Source: Streptomyces sp. NRRL B-24484
GTDB taxonomy: Bacteria; Actinomycetota; Actinomycetes; Streptomycetales; Streptomycetaceae
DNA length: 64,000 bases
Assembly (NCBI RefSeq): GCF_000717715.1
Contig: NZ_JOAI01000045.1
Span: 1 to 64,000, forward strand
Direction: 5' to 3'
Position 1 is the stretch's first letter; each line of letters opens with the position of its first letter. The translations under genes were made by a program, and so were the position numbers. Under the pieces are notes generated by a model. It saw only the letters and a list, made by a program, of their open reading frames with translations, did no database searches and had not been told where the DNA came from. This document shows positions 54,649 to 63,315 of the stretch, piece by piece.

Positions 54649-54664
54649 CGGCTGCGCCGCCGTC

Positions 54665-55594
54665 TCAGAGCCAGCCGCGCTCCGTCGCCCGCAGCGCGGC
54701 CTGGAAGCGGGTGGCGGCGCCGAGCCGGGACACCAGGCCGGCCACGTGGGCGCGGTACTTGCGCAGCGACATGCCGAGCGCGCGGGCGGCGGTCTCGTCC
54801 TTGTCGTAGGCGGCGAGGGCGTGCAGCACCTCCGCCTCGGCCTCGGTGAGGTCGAGGCCGTCCAGCTCGGCCGCCCGCCGCCACAGCCGTTCGAAGAGGT
54901 CGACCAGGACGGAGACGATGCCGGGCTGGCGGATCTCCAGGGTGCCGGCGTCCGGACGGCCGGGGCTGACCAGGACGAAGGCGATCCGCCGGTCGACGAT
55001 CAGCATCGGCCGGAAGGGTTCGGCGCTCACCCGGTGGAGGTCGCCGTGACCGTGCCACTCGCGGGCGTAGGCCAGCTCCTGCGGGTCCCGCAGCGCCCCG
55101 GTGCCGACCATGGTGCGGCTGACCAGTCCGTCGGCCAACCGCCGCCGGTAGGTGCGGGCCGCCTCGTCCGAGTAGGGGAACCGCCCGCGCGGCAGCGGCT
55201 TGGCGTTCATGATCTCGGCGCGGTCGAACATCGCCCGGACCCGGTGGCTGACCTCCTCGGAGTCCTCGATGCGTTCGACGAGCTCGACCGCACGCCCCTG
55301 GCGGGCCTCCTCGGCGAGGTCCCGCACCGCGTCGAAGGCCGTTGCCAGGCGCGCCAGTTCGCGCGAGGTGCGCTCCACCCGGCGGCGCACCAGCAGGTCG
55401 ACGGCGGCGGCGGGCGGCAGCGGGATCCGGTGGCCGTCGAGCAGGCCCAGCGCCTGCAGTTCGTCGAGCACCTGCGGCACGCCGGGCACCCCGAGCTCGG
55501 CCGCCGCCTCGGCACTGCCGGCCCGGGGTCTGCGCAGCAGGTAGCGGTAGAGCCGCTCCTGATCGTCCGTCAGCCCCGGTTCCGTCAGGCTCAT
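54665..55594 (-). CDS. LuxR-family regulator with N-terminal TrmB-like HTH
   Basis: 309 residues from an ATG at 55594. N-terminal helix-turn-helix of TrmB type (DDQERLYRYLLRRPRAGSAE, QVLDELQALGLLDGHRIPLP), a central helical linker (VERTSRELARLATAFDAVRD), a ligand-binding-like middle (RFPYSDEAARTYRRRLADGL, FRPMLIVDRRIAFVLVSPGR) and a C-terminal LuxR helix-turn-helix with less conserved signature (LTEAEAEVLHALAAYDKDET). Proteins of this layout are common in streptomycetes. It is convergent with the thioesterase gene and has an inverted repeat just upstream of its start, suggesting self-control. Confidence 0.8.
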   Translation of the reverse strand: MSLTEPGLTDDQERLYRYLLRRPRAGSAEAAAELGVPGVPQVLDELQALGLLDGHRIPLPPAAAVDLLVRRRVERTSRELARLATAFDAVRDLAEEARQGRAVELVERIEDSEEVSHRVRAMFDRAEIMNAKPLPRGRFPYSDEAARTYRRRLADGLVSRTMVGTGALRDPQELAYAREWHGHGDLHRVSAEPFRPMLIVDRRIAFVLVSPGRPDAGTLEIRQPGIVSVLVDLFERLWRRAAELDGLDLTEAEAEVLHALAAYDKDETAARALGMSLRKYRAHVAGLVSRLGAATRFQAALRATERGWL

Positions 55595-55610
55595 CGCCGC
55601 CCCCGCCCCC

Positions 55611-55638
55611 GTGCAACTTCCTGCACGAAGTCTTGCAC
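55611..55638. promoter_or_regulatory. Nested inverted repeat, candidate operator of the TrmB/LuxR regulator
   Basis: GTGCAA (55611-55616) pairs with TTGCAC (55633-55638), and inside it CTTC pairs with GAAG around CTGCAC. The site is 17 bases before the regulator's start on the minus strand and also upstream of the divergent membrane-protein gene. Confidence 0.45.
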
Positions 55639-55777
55639 CTTCTCCCGGTTCCGCCGTACGGGGGCACTCGGGAGGATCGGGACGACTCCCCCGGCACCGT
55701 CCCGCGCCGGGCGGACCGGGCGGACCGGGCCCGGACCGGGTCACCGGACGGAACGACCACCAGGAGAAGCCACCGTC

Positions 55778-56356
55778 ATGGGATACGTCCCCAGTTTTGT
55801 GCCGTGGATCGCCGTCGCCGTGCTCACCGGCTCGGTCGACATCCGCTGGGCCGCCGCCGCCGGCCTCGTCCTGGCCGTCGGCCTGGTCGTGGTGCGGCGC
55901 CGGGCCGGCCTCGGACGGGACGCCCTGGTGATCGAGGGCAGCGCCGTCCTGTTCTTCGCGGTGTACACCGCCGCGGCCGTCGCCGCGCCCGGCTCGGCCC
56001 TCGTCACCGGGTACGGCCAGCCGCTCTCCTCGCTCTGGCTGGCGGCGACCGCCTGGGGCTCGCTGGCGGTCGGCCGGCCGTTCACGCTGGGCATCGCCCG
56101 GGCCCGGGTGCCCGAACACCTCTGGCGCAGCCCGCTGTTCCTGCGGGTGAACCGCCACATCACCGCGGTGTGGGCCACCGCCTTCACGCTGTCGGGTGCG
56201 GGCGGGGCGCTGCCGCGCCACTACCGGCCCGAGGCGGGCACGGCCCGGACGGTGCTGACGGTCGCCTCGTTCGTGCTGCCGATCCTGTTCACCGTCCGCT
56301 ACCCGGAGATCGCGCGCGCCCGGCGGGCCGGCGCCGGGGAGAAGGCCGCGGACTGA
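55778..56356 (+). CDS. Integral membrane protein, IspZ/intracellular-septation-like
   Basis: 192 residues from an ATG with CAGGAG upstream. About five hydrophobic helices: FVPWIAVAVLTGSV, WAAAAGLVLAVGLVVV, AVLFFAVYTAAAVAAP, SLWLAATAWGSLAVG, and VLTVASFVLPILFTV. Loops contain RVNRHITAVWATAFTLSG, similar to septation-protein-A-like families. The function is unknown. It is divergent from the LuxR-type regulator and convergent with the macrodomain gene. A run of nine G (56376-56384) lies between the two stops. Confidence 0.78.
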   Translation: MGYVPSFVPWIAVAVLTGSVDIRWAAAAGLVLAVGLVVVRRRAGLGRDALVIEGSAVLFFAVYTAAAVAAPGSALVTGYGQPLSSLWLAATAWGSLAVGRPFTLGIARARVPEHLWRSPLFLRVNRHITAVWATAFTLSGAGGALPRHYRPEAGTARTVLTVASFVLPILFTVRYPEIARARRAGAGEKAAD

Positions 56357-56397
56357 CCGCCTCCCGGAGCCGCGCGGGGGGGGGCCGCGGGCCGGTG

Positions 56398-57078
56398 TCA
56401 GCGGCGGGCGGCGGTGCGGCGCGCGGGCGGGGTGATGCGCACGCGCCGGGTGGCGGGCGCCTTCTCGATGTCGTCGAGCTGGGCCGTGACGGTGCTGCGC
56501 AGGTCGTCGTAGTCCTCGAAGCAGTGGTCGTTGAACAGGGTGTGGCCCGTCCACATCAGGTTGGCGCACACCTGCGCGGGCACCTGCCCGGTCTGCGCGC
56601 CCATGCCGACCAGCGCCACCGAGCGGATGCTGCCCGGCGCCGCGGCGTTCTGCCGGTGCACGGCCTGGAACGCGGCGGCGCAGGCCAGCGCCACGTTGAG
56701 GGTCTGGCTGACGTTCTGCGAGGAGGACTCCATCGTCGGCGCCGAGATCAGGAACCTCGGGTTGACCGCGCCGGAGGGGACGCAGACGGCGCTGCCGACC
56801 GGCAGCCGGCCGGCGAACCCGTCCCGGATCGCCCGCTGCACCCGCAGCTGGATCCCGGCGCCGAGGTGCCGCTTGATCACCGCGTCGACCCCGCCGTCCA
56901 TCCGGCCGCGGGAGTTGGTGGGGGTGACCCAGGCGTCGACCTGCTCGTCGAGGATCGAGCCGCGGTGGATCTCGACCCCGGGGGTGTCGGCGAACGCGGC
57001 GCGCCAGGACTCCACCACGGTGGTGTTGATGTCGGTCAGCACGACCCTCAGCGGCGGCTGCAGCGGGTTCTCGGTCAT
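56398..57078 (-). CDS. Macrodomain protein (predicted ADP-ribose binding/hydrolase)
   Basis: 226 residues, ATG at 57078 behind GGAGGAG (minus strand). Macrodomain pattern: VEIHRGSILDEQVDAWVTPT, NSRGRMDGGVDAVIKRHLGA (ADP-ribose binding, G-rich), VPSGAVNPRFLISAPTM and RSVALVGMGAQTGQVPAQVC. The Asn/Ser-Gly-Gly-Val core fits an ADP-ribosylhydrolase fold, though catalytic residues cannot be checked here. It is divergent, 196 bases apart, from the gene encoding an ADP-ribosyltransferase. In DarTG-type systems a macrodomain protein reverses the toxin's modification, so this may be the antidote. The basic tail RVRITPPARRTAARR may bind nucleic acid. Confidence 0.85.
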   Translation of the reverse strand: MTENPLQPPLRVVLTDINTTVVESWRAAFADTPGVEIHRGSILDEQVDAWVTPTNSRGRMDGGVDAVIKRHLGAGIQLRVQRAIRDGFAGRLPVGSAVCVPSGAVNPRFLISAPTMESSSQNVSQTLNVALACAAAFQAVHRQNAAAPGSIRSVALVGMGAQTGQVPAQVCANLMWTGHTLFNDHCFEDYDDLRSTVTAQLDDIEKAPATRRVRITPPARRTAARR

Positions 57079-57274
57079 GGTTCGGCTCCTCCCGGACGAG
57101 CGGTCTTCCGTCGTCCATGAACCTAGGGGGCGGCACCGACAGCGCCGCCGGGTCCGCTCGGCGCCGCGGTCGGTTGTCACTCGCGGACGGTAGGACTGGA
57201 GTCGCCGTCGGGGAACTGACGGTCCGTCCCCGCCATCCGTTCGCACGGTTCGACGATTCCGGAGCAGCGCCACC

Positions 57275-58894
57275 ATGACCGAGGCCACCACCCCCGCCCA
57301 GCCCGACCCGAACGACCCGCTGGCGCTCACGGAGCTCTTCACCGGCGGCGGCGAGCCGTGGCTGCCGCTGCTGAAGCCGGTCGTCGAGGCGCAGGCCGAC
57401 GCGGCCGCGTTCATCGGCCCGAACCGCGGCCCGGCGGTCGTCCCCGTCCGCGAACTCACCTTCCAGGCGCTCAAGCCGCATGCGCCGCACAAGTGGAAGG
57501 TGGTCGTCTTCGGCCAGAACCCGTACCCGCGGCCGGAGAGCGCCACCGGCATCGCGATGTTCGACAACACCTTCCACGACTGGAAGGACAGCCAGTTCGG
57601 CCGGGTCGTCAGCATCCGCTGCCTCATCAAGGCGGCGGCGATGTGGAAGTACGGCATCCCGAAGAAGACGCCGATCGCCGACGTCCGGGCGCTGCTGAAG
57701 GAGCGGGACACCGTCCAGCCGCCGGAGTGGTTCCAGGCGATGCTCACCCAGGGCGTGCTGCTGCTGAACGCGGCGCTGACCGCGAGCGGCGACGGCTCGG
57801 TGGGCGCCGACCGGCACACCGCGTTCTGGCGCCCGGTCGCCGAGCGGATCGTCGAGGAGATCCTCCGGGCCAAGCAGGACGCCGACGAGGCGGACCGCAG
57901 CGTGGTGTTCGCGTGGTGGGGCGCCCATGCGCGGAACCTGAAGAAGGTCGTCCTGGAGCTGCAGCAGAAGTACCCGGGGGTGGAGGTCCGGCACATCGAC
58001 CACGCCAATCCGGCGGCGCAGGGCGACATCTTCTGTGACGGCGACCACTTCGACATGGTGAACACCGCGCTGGCGTCCATGGGCGCCGATCCGGTGGACT
58101 GGCTGCCCAGCACGGGGTGGAACGCCCACACCGCGGACGGCGGCGGCGCGGACGGCGACGGCACCGCGGAGCGGATGGGCGCGTTCATCGCCTCCACCAT
58201 GGAGCTGCACCAGCTCTACCTGGACCGGCTCGCGAGCGTCAAGGACGAGGGCCTCGAACTGCCGGAGATCACCGGCGTGTTCGACACTCCGCTGATGGAC
58301 TTCCGGGACGCCGTCGCCCCGGTGGCGGCGCTGCTGCGCGGCCTGGACCGGCACGTGGAGCGGTCGTACGAGTTCGGCAAGCGGCGGGCGGACGAGGCAC
58401 CGGGCGGGCTGTCCGCGGACGCCGTCGCGGCCGTGTACCTCTACACCTGCGAGTCCGCCTTCTACCGGGAGATCAACGCCGTGCTGCGGTCGCCGGACCG
58501 GAGCCGGCTGGTGCCGTACCTCGCCTATCTCCGGCTGCTGTTCTCGGCCGTCTCGCAGCTGCCGGCCCGCACCGGGCCGCTCTGGCGCGGCGTCGCGCTG
58601 GACCTGCGCGCCCAGTACCCGCTGGGGCGGACGGTGACCTGGTGGGGCGTCTCCTCCTGCACCTCCGAGCCCGGCGTGGCCCGGGGCTTCCTCGGCAGCC
58701 GCGGCAGGCGGACCCTCTTCGAGGTGGTGCCCTCCCGTGCCGTGGGCATCCGCGACTTCTCGGCCTTCACCGGCGAGGAGGAGTTCATCCTGCTGCCGGG
58801 CACCCAACTGGAGGTGACGGAGGTCCGCAGCGAGCGCGGCGGCCTGTGCACGGTGCGGCTGACGGAGGTCGCGGAGGGTCCGATGGTGTCCTGA
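57275..58894 (+). CDS. Uracil-DNA-glycosylase-like domain fused to ADP-ribosyltransferase
   Basis: 539 residues. The first about 290 resemble uracil-DNA glycosylase: WKVVVFGQNPYPRPESATG (UDG GQDPYH loop, catalytic Asp replaced by Asn82 and His by Pro85), LTQGVLLLNAALTA (UDG GVLLLN motif), VVFAWWGAHARNLKKVV and HIDHANPAAQGDIF in place of HPSPLS. Residues about 345-530 resemble an arginine-type ADP-ribosyltransferase: LWRGV (Arg438), SSCTS (460-464) and the ExE motif GEEEFILLPG (E501, E503). The R-S-ExE set predicts NAD-dependent ADP-ribosylation. The UDG part suggests action on nucleic acid. Divergent from the macrodomain gene. Confidence 0.85.
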   Translation: MTEATTPAQPDPNDPLALTELFTGGGEPWLPLLKPVVEAQADAAAFIGPNRGPAVVPVRELTFQALKPHAPHKWKVVVFGQNPYPRPESATGIAMFDNTFHDWKDSQFGRVVSIRCLIKAAAMWKYGIPKKTPIADVRALLKERDTVQPPEWFQAMLTQGVLLLNAALTASGDGSVGADRHTAFWRPVAERIVEEILRAKQDADEADRSVVFAWWGAHARNLKKVVLELQQKYPGVEVRHIDHANPAAQGDIFCDGDHFDMVNTALASMGADPVDWLPSTGWNAHTADGGGADGDGTAERMGAFIASTMELHQLYLDRLASVKDEGLELPEITGVFDTPLMDFRDAVAPVAALLRGLDRHVERSYEFGKRRADEAPGGLSADAVAAVYLYTCESAFYREINAVLRSPDRSRLVPYLAYLRLLFSAVSQLPARTGPLWRGVALDLRAQYPLGRTVTWWGVSSCTSEPGVARGFLGSRGRRTLFEVVPSRAVGIRDFSAFTGEEEFILLPGTQLEVTEVRSERGGLCTVRLTEVAEGPMVS

Positions 58895-58901
58895 GCGACG
58901 G

Positions 58902-58930
58902 CGGCGGCCGGGTCCGGGACCCGGCCGCCG
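58902..58930. terminator. Bidirectional hairpin terminator
   Basis: CGGCGGCCGGGTCC (58902-58915) and GGACCCGGCCGCCG (58917-58930) are perfect complements. The site lies between two convergent genes, so it can terminate both. Confidence 0.8.
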
Positions 58931-58948
58931 GCCCGCGGCCGGTCGCCG

Positions 58949-60172
58949 TCAGAAGTCGCGGAGGCGGCCGAACGGGACGATGGACGTCCAGGAGCCCTTC
59001 GTCACCTTGTAGATCGAGGCGACCTGGTTGTGGGTGTCGCCGAACTCGTCGAAGGAGACGTCGCCGGTGACACCGAAGAAGGAGACGTTCTGCAGCGCGT
59101 CCGCGACGGCCTTGCGCAGGTCGGCGCCGGCGAGCTCCTGGTTGGTCTGCCGGGCCTTGGCGACGGCCTGGATCACCGCCCAGGTGGAGTCGTAGCCGTA
59201 CGGGCCGAAGGGGCCGGGCTCCTCCTTGTAGCCGGCCGCCTTGTAGGCGTCGAGGTAGCCGAAGGCCGAGGCGAGGCCCTCGACGGAGATGCCGGGCTGG
59301 CTGGCGAGGTCGCCGTTGGAGGACGTGCCGGCGGCCTTGATGAAGCCGTCGGTGTGCAGGCCGTCGCCGCCGGCCAGCGGCACCTTCACCCCGGCGGCCT
59401 TGAGCGCCGCGGAGAGCGGTCCGCCCTCGGGGTGCTCGCCGCCGTAGTAGACGATGTCCGGGTCCTGCGCCGCGACCAGTTGGGCGATCTTCGCGAAGTC
59501 GGTGGTGCCCGGCTTCACGGTCGTGCGGTACACCACCTTGCCGCCGACCTCCTCGAAGGCGGTCGCGAACTCGGCGGCGAGGTTGCTGCCGTAGGCCTTG
59601 GTGTCGCTGATCACGGCGGCGCGGCCGGCCTTCAGCCGGCTGTGCGCGTAGTGGGCGAGCAGCGGGCCCTGCACGGCGTCGGTGGTGACCGTCCGGAAGT
59701 AGGTCGGGTACTGGCGCTTCTTGCCGTTGGCGCGGTAGTCGGCGCCCCAGGTCAGCCCCGGTGCGGTGTTGGACGGGGAGACCTCGGCGAGGCCGGCCTG
59801 CGCCATCACCGGCGCCATCAGCAGCGCGCCGGAGGAGGTCAGCGGGCCGACCACGCCCATCACCCGCGGATCGGCCACGAACAGGTCGCCGTTGGACTTG
59901 GCCTTCTGCTCGTCCGCCTCGTCGTCCTTCGCGTCGAGCACGAACTTCACGCCTGGGACGACGTTCTTGGCGTTGGCCTTGGCGATGGCCAGTTCGGCGG
60001 AGTTCCGGATACCGAGCCCCAGGTCGGCGAGCTTGCCGGTCAGCGGGCCGTCGACGCCGATCACCACGGTGACGGTCGATCCGGAGCCGAGCACACCGGA
60101 CGAACAACCCGACAGCAGCACGGCGCAGACCACACCCAGGGCGGACGCCCTGGGCCTTGAGAATCCGGTCAC
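58949..60172 (-). CDS. Branched-chain amino acid-type ABC transporter substrate-binding lipoprotein
   Basis: 407 residues from a GTG at 60172. Lipoprotein signal: ALGVVCAVLLSGCSS (lipobox LSGC). The mature part has the two-lobed periplasmic-binding-protein type I fold of the LivJ family: VVIGVDGPLTGKLADLGLGI, VMGVVGPLTSSGALLMAPVM, VSPSNTAPGLT, RTVTTDAVQGPLLA, YGSNLAAEFATAFEEVGGKV, ADLRKAVADALQNVSFFGVT. It captures an amino acid or similar ligand outside the membrane. No permease or ATPase genes are adjacent, so it works with a distant system or as a solitary receptor. Confidence 0.93.
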   Translation of the reverse strand: MTGFSRPRASALGVVCAVLLSGCSSGVLGSGSTVTVVIGVDGPLTGKLADLGLGIRNSAELAIAKANAKNVVPGVKFVLDAKDDEADEQKAKSNGDLFVADPRVMGVVGPLTSSGALLMAPVMAQAGLAEVSPSNTAPGLTWGADYRANGKKRQYPTYFRTVTTDAVQGPLLAHYAHSRLKAGRAAVISDTKAYGSNLAAEFATAFEEVGGKVVYRTTVKPGTTDFAKIAQLVAAQDPDIVYYGGEHPEGGPLSAALKAAGVKVPLAGGDGLHTDGFIKAAGTSSNGDLASQPGISVEGLASAFGYLDAYKAAGYKEEPGPFGPYGYDSTWAVIQAVAKARQTNQELAGADLRKAVADALQNVSFFGVTGDVSFDEFGDTHNQVASIYKVTKGSWTSIVPFGRLRDF

Positions 60173-60582
60173 TGGCACATCCCTTGCTGAGTGGGTTTGC
60201 TCATGGGACGCCGGACCGCGCGCCGACCGGGGGCCGCTGGTGGCGGCACGGGCGCGCAGGGAGGGGCGACGGCTGTCCGGGCCCATGAAATCCGCACGGG
60301 GGCACGGCAGTCGGCACCTCTGTGGACGGTCCGGCGAGGGACGGCGGCCCGGCTGCCGGCGGCACTGCCGACATGTCCGGATCACCGACCGGCGTCCATG
60401 GGGCGCGACCCTATGGTCTGTCACCGGGAGCGTCAACGGGTTCGTCCGAACACAACCGGTGACGGCGAGACACCCGCCGAGCTGCCGGATTGGCCCGGAC
60501 GGCCCGGAGCGGGGACCCACTACCGGCCGGTACGACCGACCGGTAGGGTGCCGCAGAGCCGTGCGCGGGTCCCGGCCGGCGG
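60173..60582. other. Intergenic region between binding-protein and SARP genes
   Basis: About 410 bases with no supportable ORF. It lies upstream of the binding-protein gene and downstream of the SARP gene, both on the minus strand, so it should contain the binding-protein promoter. I saw no strong consensus promoter or hairpin that I would stake a claim on. Confidence 0.4.
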
Positions 60583-62457
60583 CTATCCCGCCATGGGCCG
60601 GTACGGCACCGGGGCCGGGCGTTCGGCCGCCGCCCGTTCGCGTGCGTAGAGCTGTGCGAGCAGCGGGATCTCGTACAGCGCCGCGTGCGCGGTGACTTCG
60701 CCGAGCCTGCAGTGCAGGACGGAGACCTCGATCATGCTGTCCAGCACCCGGCGGGCGACCTCCTCTCCGCAGCCGAGCACGGACATCGCCTCGGCGAGGG
60801 TGAACAGCGGGCGGGGCAGCCGGCCGAAGGCGCACAGTACGGCGCGCACGACGGCGGGCAGTCCGGCCCACCAGACGGCGAGTTGGCGGCGGACGGCGAG
60901 GTCGCCCGCGGCGAGTTCGTCCAGCAGGGCCGGGCTGCGGGCCAGCCGGGCCGCGTACTCGGCGGCCGAGAGCTGGTGCAGCACGGCGAGTTTGGTGCCG
61001 CAGACCCGCACCGCGAGCGGCAGCCGGCCGACGCCGTCGACGATCCGTTCGGCGGCCTGCCGGTCGCCGCGGATGCGGCCGTCGCCGACGATCCGGTCGA
61101 GCAGTTCGACGGCCTCGTCCGAGGCGAAGGGTTCGAGCTCCAGCCGCTGGACGGGGCCGAGCCCGGCCAGTCGCGTCCGGCTGGTGACCAGCACGGCGCT
61201 CGGCCCGGAGCCGGGCAGAAGGTGGCGGATGCCGCCCTCGTCGGGGGCGTCGTCCAGGACGAGCAGCAGGCGGCGGCCGGCCAGCCAGGACCGCCAGAGC
61301 GCCGCGGCCTCCTCCTCGTCCTCCGGGACGGACCCCACCAGGCCGGTGGCGCGGCAGAGTTCGGCGAGCAGCGAGGCCGGGTGGCGGGGTGTGCCGTCCG
61401 AGCGCCGCAGGCGCACGGTGAGACAGCCGTCCGGGAAGCGGCCGGCCAGGCGGTGCGCGACGTGCACGGCGAGGGAGGTCTTGCCGACGCCGACCGGGCC
61501 GCTCACCACCACCCGCCGGCCCTCGCCGGCGAGCAGGGCGGTCAGCCGGGCGACCTCCTCGCGGCGGCCGGTGAAGTCCGGCAGGTCGGCGGGCAGGACG
61601 GTCTGCGGGACGCGCGGTGCACCGGGGGCGGCCGCCCGGGGCGCGGGCCCGGCCGGGCCGCTCCCGTCCAGCATGCCGCGGTAGAGCGTCTCCAGCGCCG
61701 GGCCGACCCGCAGCCCGAGTTGGCGGGCCAGGTGCTGGCGGAGGTCGTCGTAGACGGCGAGGGCGGCGCTCTGCCGCCCGGAGCGGAACAGGGCGGTCAT
61801 CTGGGCGGCGCAGAGCCGTTCCCGCATGGGGTGTTCGGCGACGGTCTCGGCGAGCGCCTCGGCGACCGCGGGCGCGTGGCCGAGGTCGAGTTCGGCCTCG
61901 GCCCAGTCCTCCAGCACGGCGAGGCGGCGCAGTTCGCGCCGTTCGGCCCGGTCGCGCAGCAGCTCGGAGTGGCCGAGGTCGGCGAGGAAGGGCCCGTGCC
62001 ACAGGTCGAGCGCCTCGCGCAGCAGGGCGGCGCCGTGCGCGCCGGCGCCGAGGCGGATCGCCGACTGTCCGGCGCGGGCGAGCTCCTCGAAGCGCAGGAC
62101 GTCGAGTTCGGCGGCGGCGACGCGCAGTTGGTAGCCGGTGTGGTGGTGCACGATCCGGTCGCCGTCGGTGGTCTCGCCGAGCAGTTTGCGCAGGGCGGAG
62201 ACGTAGGCCTGCAGGTTCTTGCGGGCGGAGCGCGGCGGTTCGTCGCCCCAGACCGCCTCGGTGAGCAGGTCGACGGAGACGGCGGCGTTGGGGTGGCAGA
62301 GCAGGGCGCCGAGGACGAGGCGCTGTTTGACGGGGCCGAGCGGCAGCGGCCGTCCGCCGGCCTCGACGAGGAGTTCGCCGAGCACCCGGAAGCGCAGGTC
62401 GGCCGTGGCGGGGCGGCCCGCGCGGTCGGCGGCGGCGGACAGGTGGTCCAGCGTCAC
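60583..62457 (-). CDS. SARP-type regulator with NB-ARC domain, no TPR
   Basis: 624 residues from a GTG. Winged-helix DNA-binding domain (about 20-115, RFRVLGELLVEAGGRPLPLG), BTAD (about 120-265), then NB-ARC ATPase (about 290-600: FTGRREEVARLTALLAGEGR, Walker A VVSGPVGVGKTSLAVHVAHR, LLLVLDDAPDEGG, VLVTSRTRLAGL). It ends soon after the ATPase, so it lacks the TPR tail of the first SARP. It may regulate this cluster or something beyond the window. Gene spacing to the binding-protein gene (410 bases) argues against one operon. Confidence 0.9.
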   Translation of the reverse strand: MTLDHLSAAADRAGRPATADLRFRVLGELLVEAGGRPLPLGPVKQRLVLGALLCHPNAAVSVDLLTEAVWGDEPPRSARKNLQAYVSALRKLLGETTDGDRIVHHHTGYQLRVAAAELDVLRFEELARAGQSAIRLGAGAHGAALLREALDLWHGPFLADLGHSELLRDRAERRELRRLAVLEDWAEAELDLGHAPAVAEALAETVAEHPMRERLCAAQMTALFRSGRQSAALAVYDDLRQHLARQLGLRVGPALETLYRGMLDGSGPAGPAPRAAAPGAPRVPQTVLPADLPDFTGRREEVARLTALLAGEGRRVVVSGPVGVGKTSLAVHVAHRLAGRFPDGCLTVRLRRSDGTPRHPASLLAELCRATGLVGSVPEDEEEAAALWRSWLAGRRLLLVLDDAPDEGGIRHLLPGSGPSAVLVTSRTRLAGLGPVQRLELEPFASDEAVELLDRIVGDGRIRGDRQAAERIVDGVGRLPLAVRVCGTKLAVLHQLSAAEYAARLARSPALLDELAAGDLAVRRQLAVWWAGLPAVVRAVLCAFGRLPRPLFTLAEAMSVLGCGEEVARRVLDSMIEVSVLHCRLGEVTAHAALYEIPLLAQLYARERAAAERPAPVPYRPMAG

Positions 62458-62707
62458 AGGTGCTCCTTCGGGAGGGGTGCGGGCAGGAGCGGTGCCGGGC
62501 CGTTCGGCCGGCCCGGGTCACGGGTCGACGGCCGGACGGGGTCCGGTCGGTGCGGCGGGGCGGGGCGGGCGCGCCGGCGGCACGCACGGGCTCGGGTGCC
62601 GGGGCTGCGGGGCGCCGTGGAACGGTCGGCGCAGAAGGGTCGGCGCGGCGGCCTCGCGGATGCGGCAGGAGGTGCAGCGGCACCGGGTGCAGCGGCGGGC
62701 AACGTCC

Positions 62708-62872
62708 CTACGGCCAAAGGGAGTCGGCGCGCGGCTCGAACTCGGCGAGCACTTCACGGGCGCGGCGCAGGTGCACCCGCCGGCGGGCGGCCCGGACGAG
62801 GAGGGCGATCCCGACGGCGACCGGCAGGGCCGCCGCCAGCAGGGCGCGCGGCAGGAGGTGCAGGCGCTTCAT
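62708..62872 (-). CDS. Very small membrane protein (54 residues)
   Basis: ATG at 62872; encodes MKRLHLLPRALLAAALPVAV, then GIALLVRAARRRVHLRRARE and ends ADSLWP. One hydrophobic helix (about residues 9-27) is followed by a strongly basic, amphipathic segment, the pattern of a single-pass protein with an inside C-terminus. It sits 18 bases after the following exported-peptide gene's stop (same strand), so the two may be co-transcribed. Function unknown. Confidence 0.55.
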   Translation of the reverse strand: MKRLHLLPRALLAAALPVAVGIALLVRAARRRVHLRRAREVLAEFEPRADSLWP

Positions 62873-62890
62873 CGGGGTCGGTCCGTCCTC

Positions 62891-63133
62891 TCAGTGGCCC
62901 CAGGCGGTGTCCATCGGCTCCTGCGGGTCCTCCGGGTCGCCGCCGATGATGCCGCCGTGGCCGTGGCCGCCGGAGACCGGCGTGGTGGTGGGGGTGGGCG
63001 TGGCCGGGGCGGTCACGGCCGGGGCGGGGGTGCCGTCCGCGGCGGCCGCCTGCACCGCGAGGACGGGCACGCCGAACACGGCGAGGCCGGTGGCGACAGC
63101 GGCGGAGACGGCCAGCGTGCGGGCACGGTTCAT
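62891..63133 (-). CDS. Small secreted protein, His/Gly-rich C-terminus
   Basis: 80 residues; CCAAGGGGAACCG precedes the ATG. Signal peptide: MNRARTLAVSAAVATGLAVF then GVPVLAVQAAAA. The mature segment is Pro/Thr-rich (TPAPAVTAPATPTPTTTPVS), then GGHGHGGIIGGDPEDPQEPM and DTAWGH. It could be a metal-binding exported peptide or a signalling peptide. It is upstream of the small membrane protein and the SARP gene on the same strand. Confidence 0.6.
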   Translation of the reverse strand: MNRARTLAVSAAVATGLAVFGVPVLAVQAAAADGTPAPAVTAPATPTPTTTPVSGGHGHGGIIGGDPEDPQEPMDTAWGH

Positions 63134-63315
63134 CGGTTCCCCTTGGTGTGTGGAGTGCGGCTCGTCCGTTGTGGGCCGGACGGCTTCGACACCCGGAAGC
63201 CTGCCGCGCCGGCGGGGGCGGGCCAAGGGGTGACGGGCTGCAGCTTGCTGCATGCAGCAAGCCACCCCGCGGGACGAATCGGGCGGATCCGCCGCTACAC
63301 CAGCATAGTTACCAA

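Noticed and set aside
56376..56384. Run of nine G residues between convergent genes
   Set aside because: It may be a simple slippage-prone homopolymer or sequencing artefact; no structure or function is implied.
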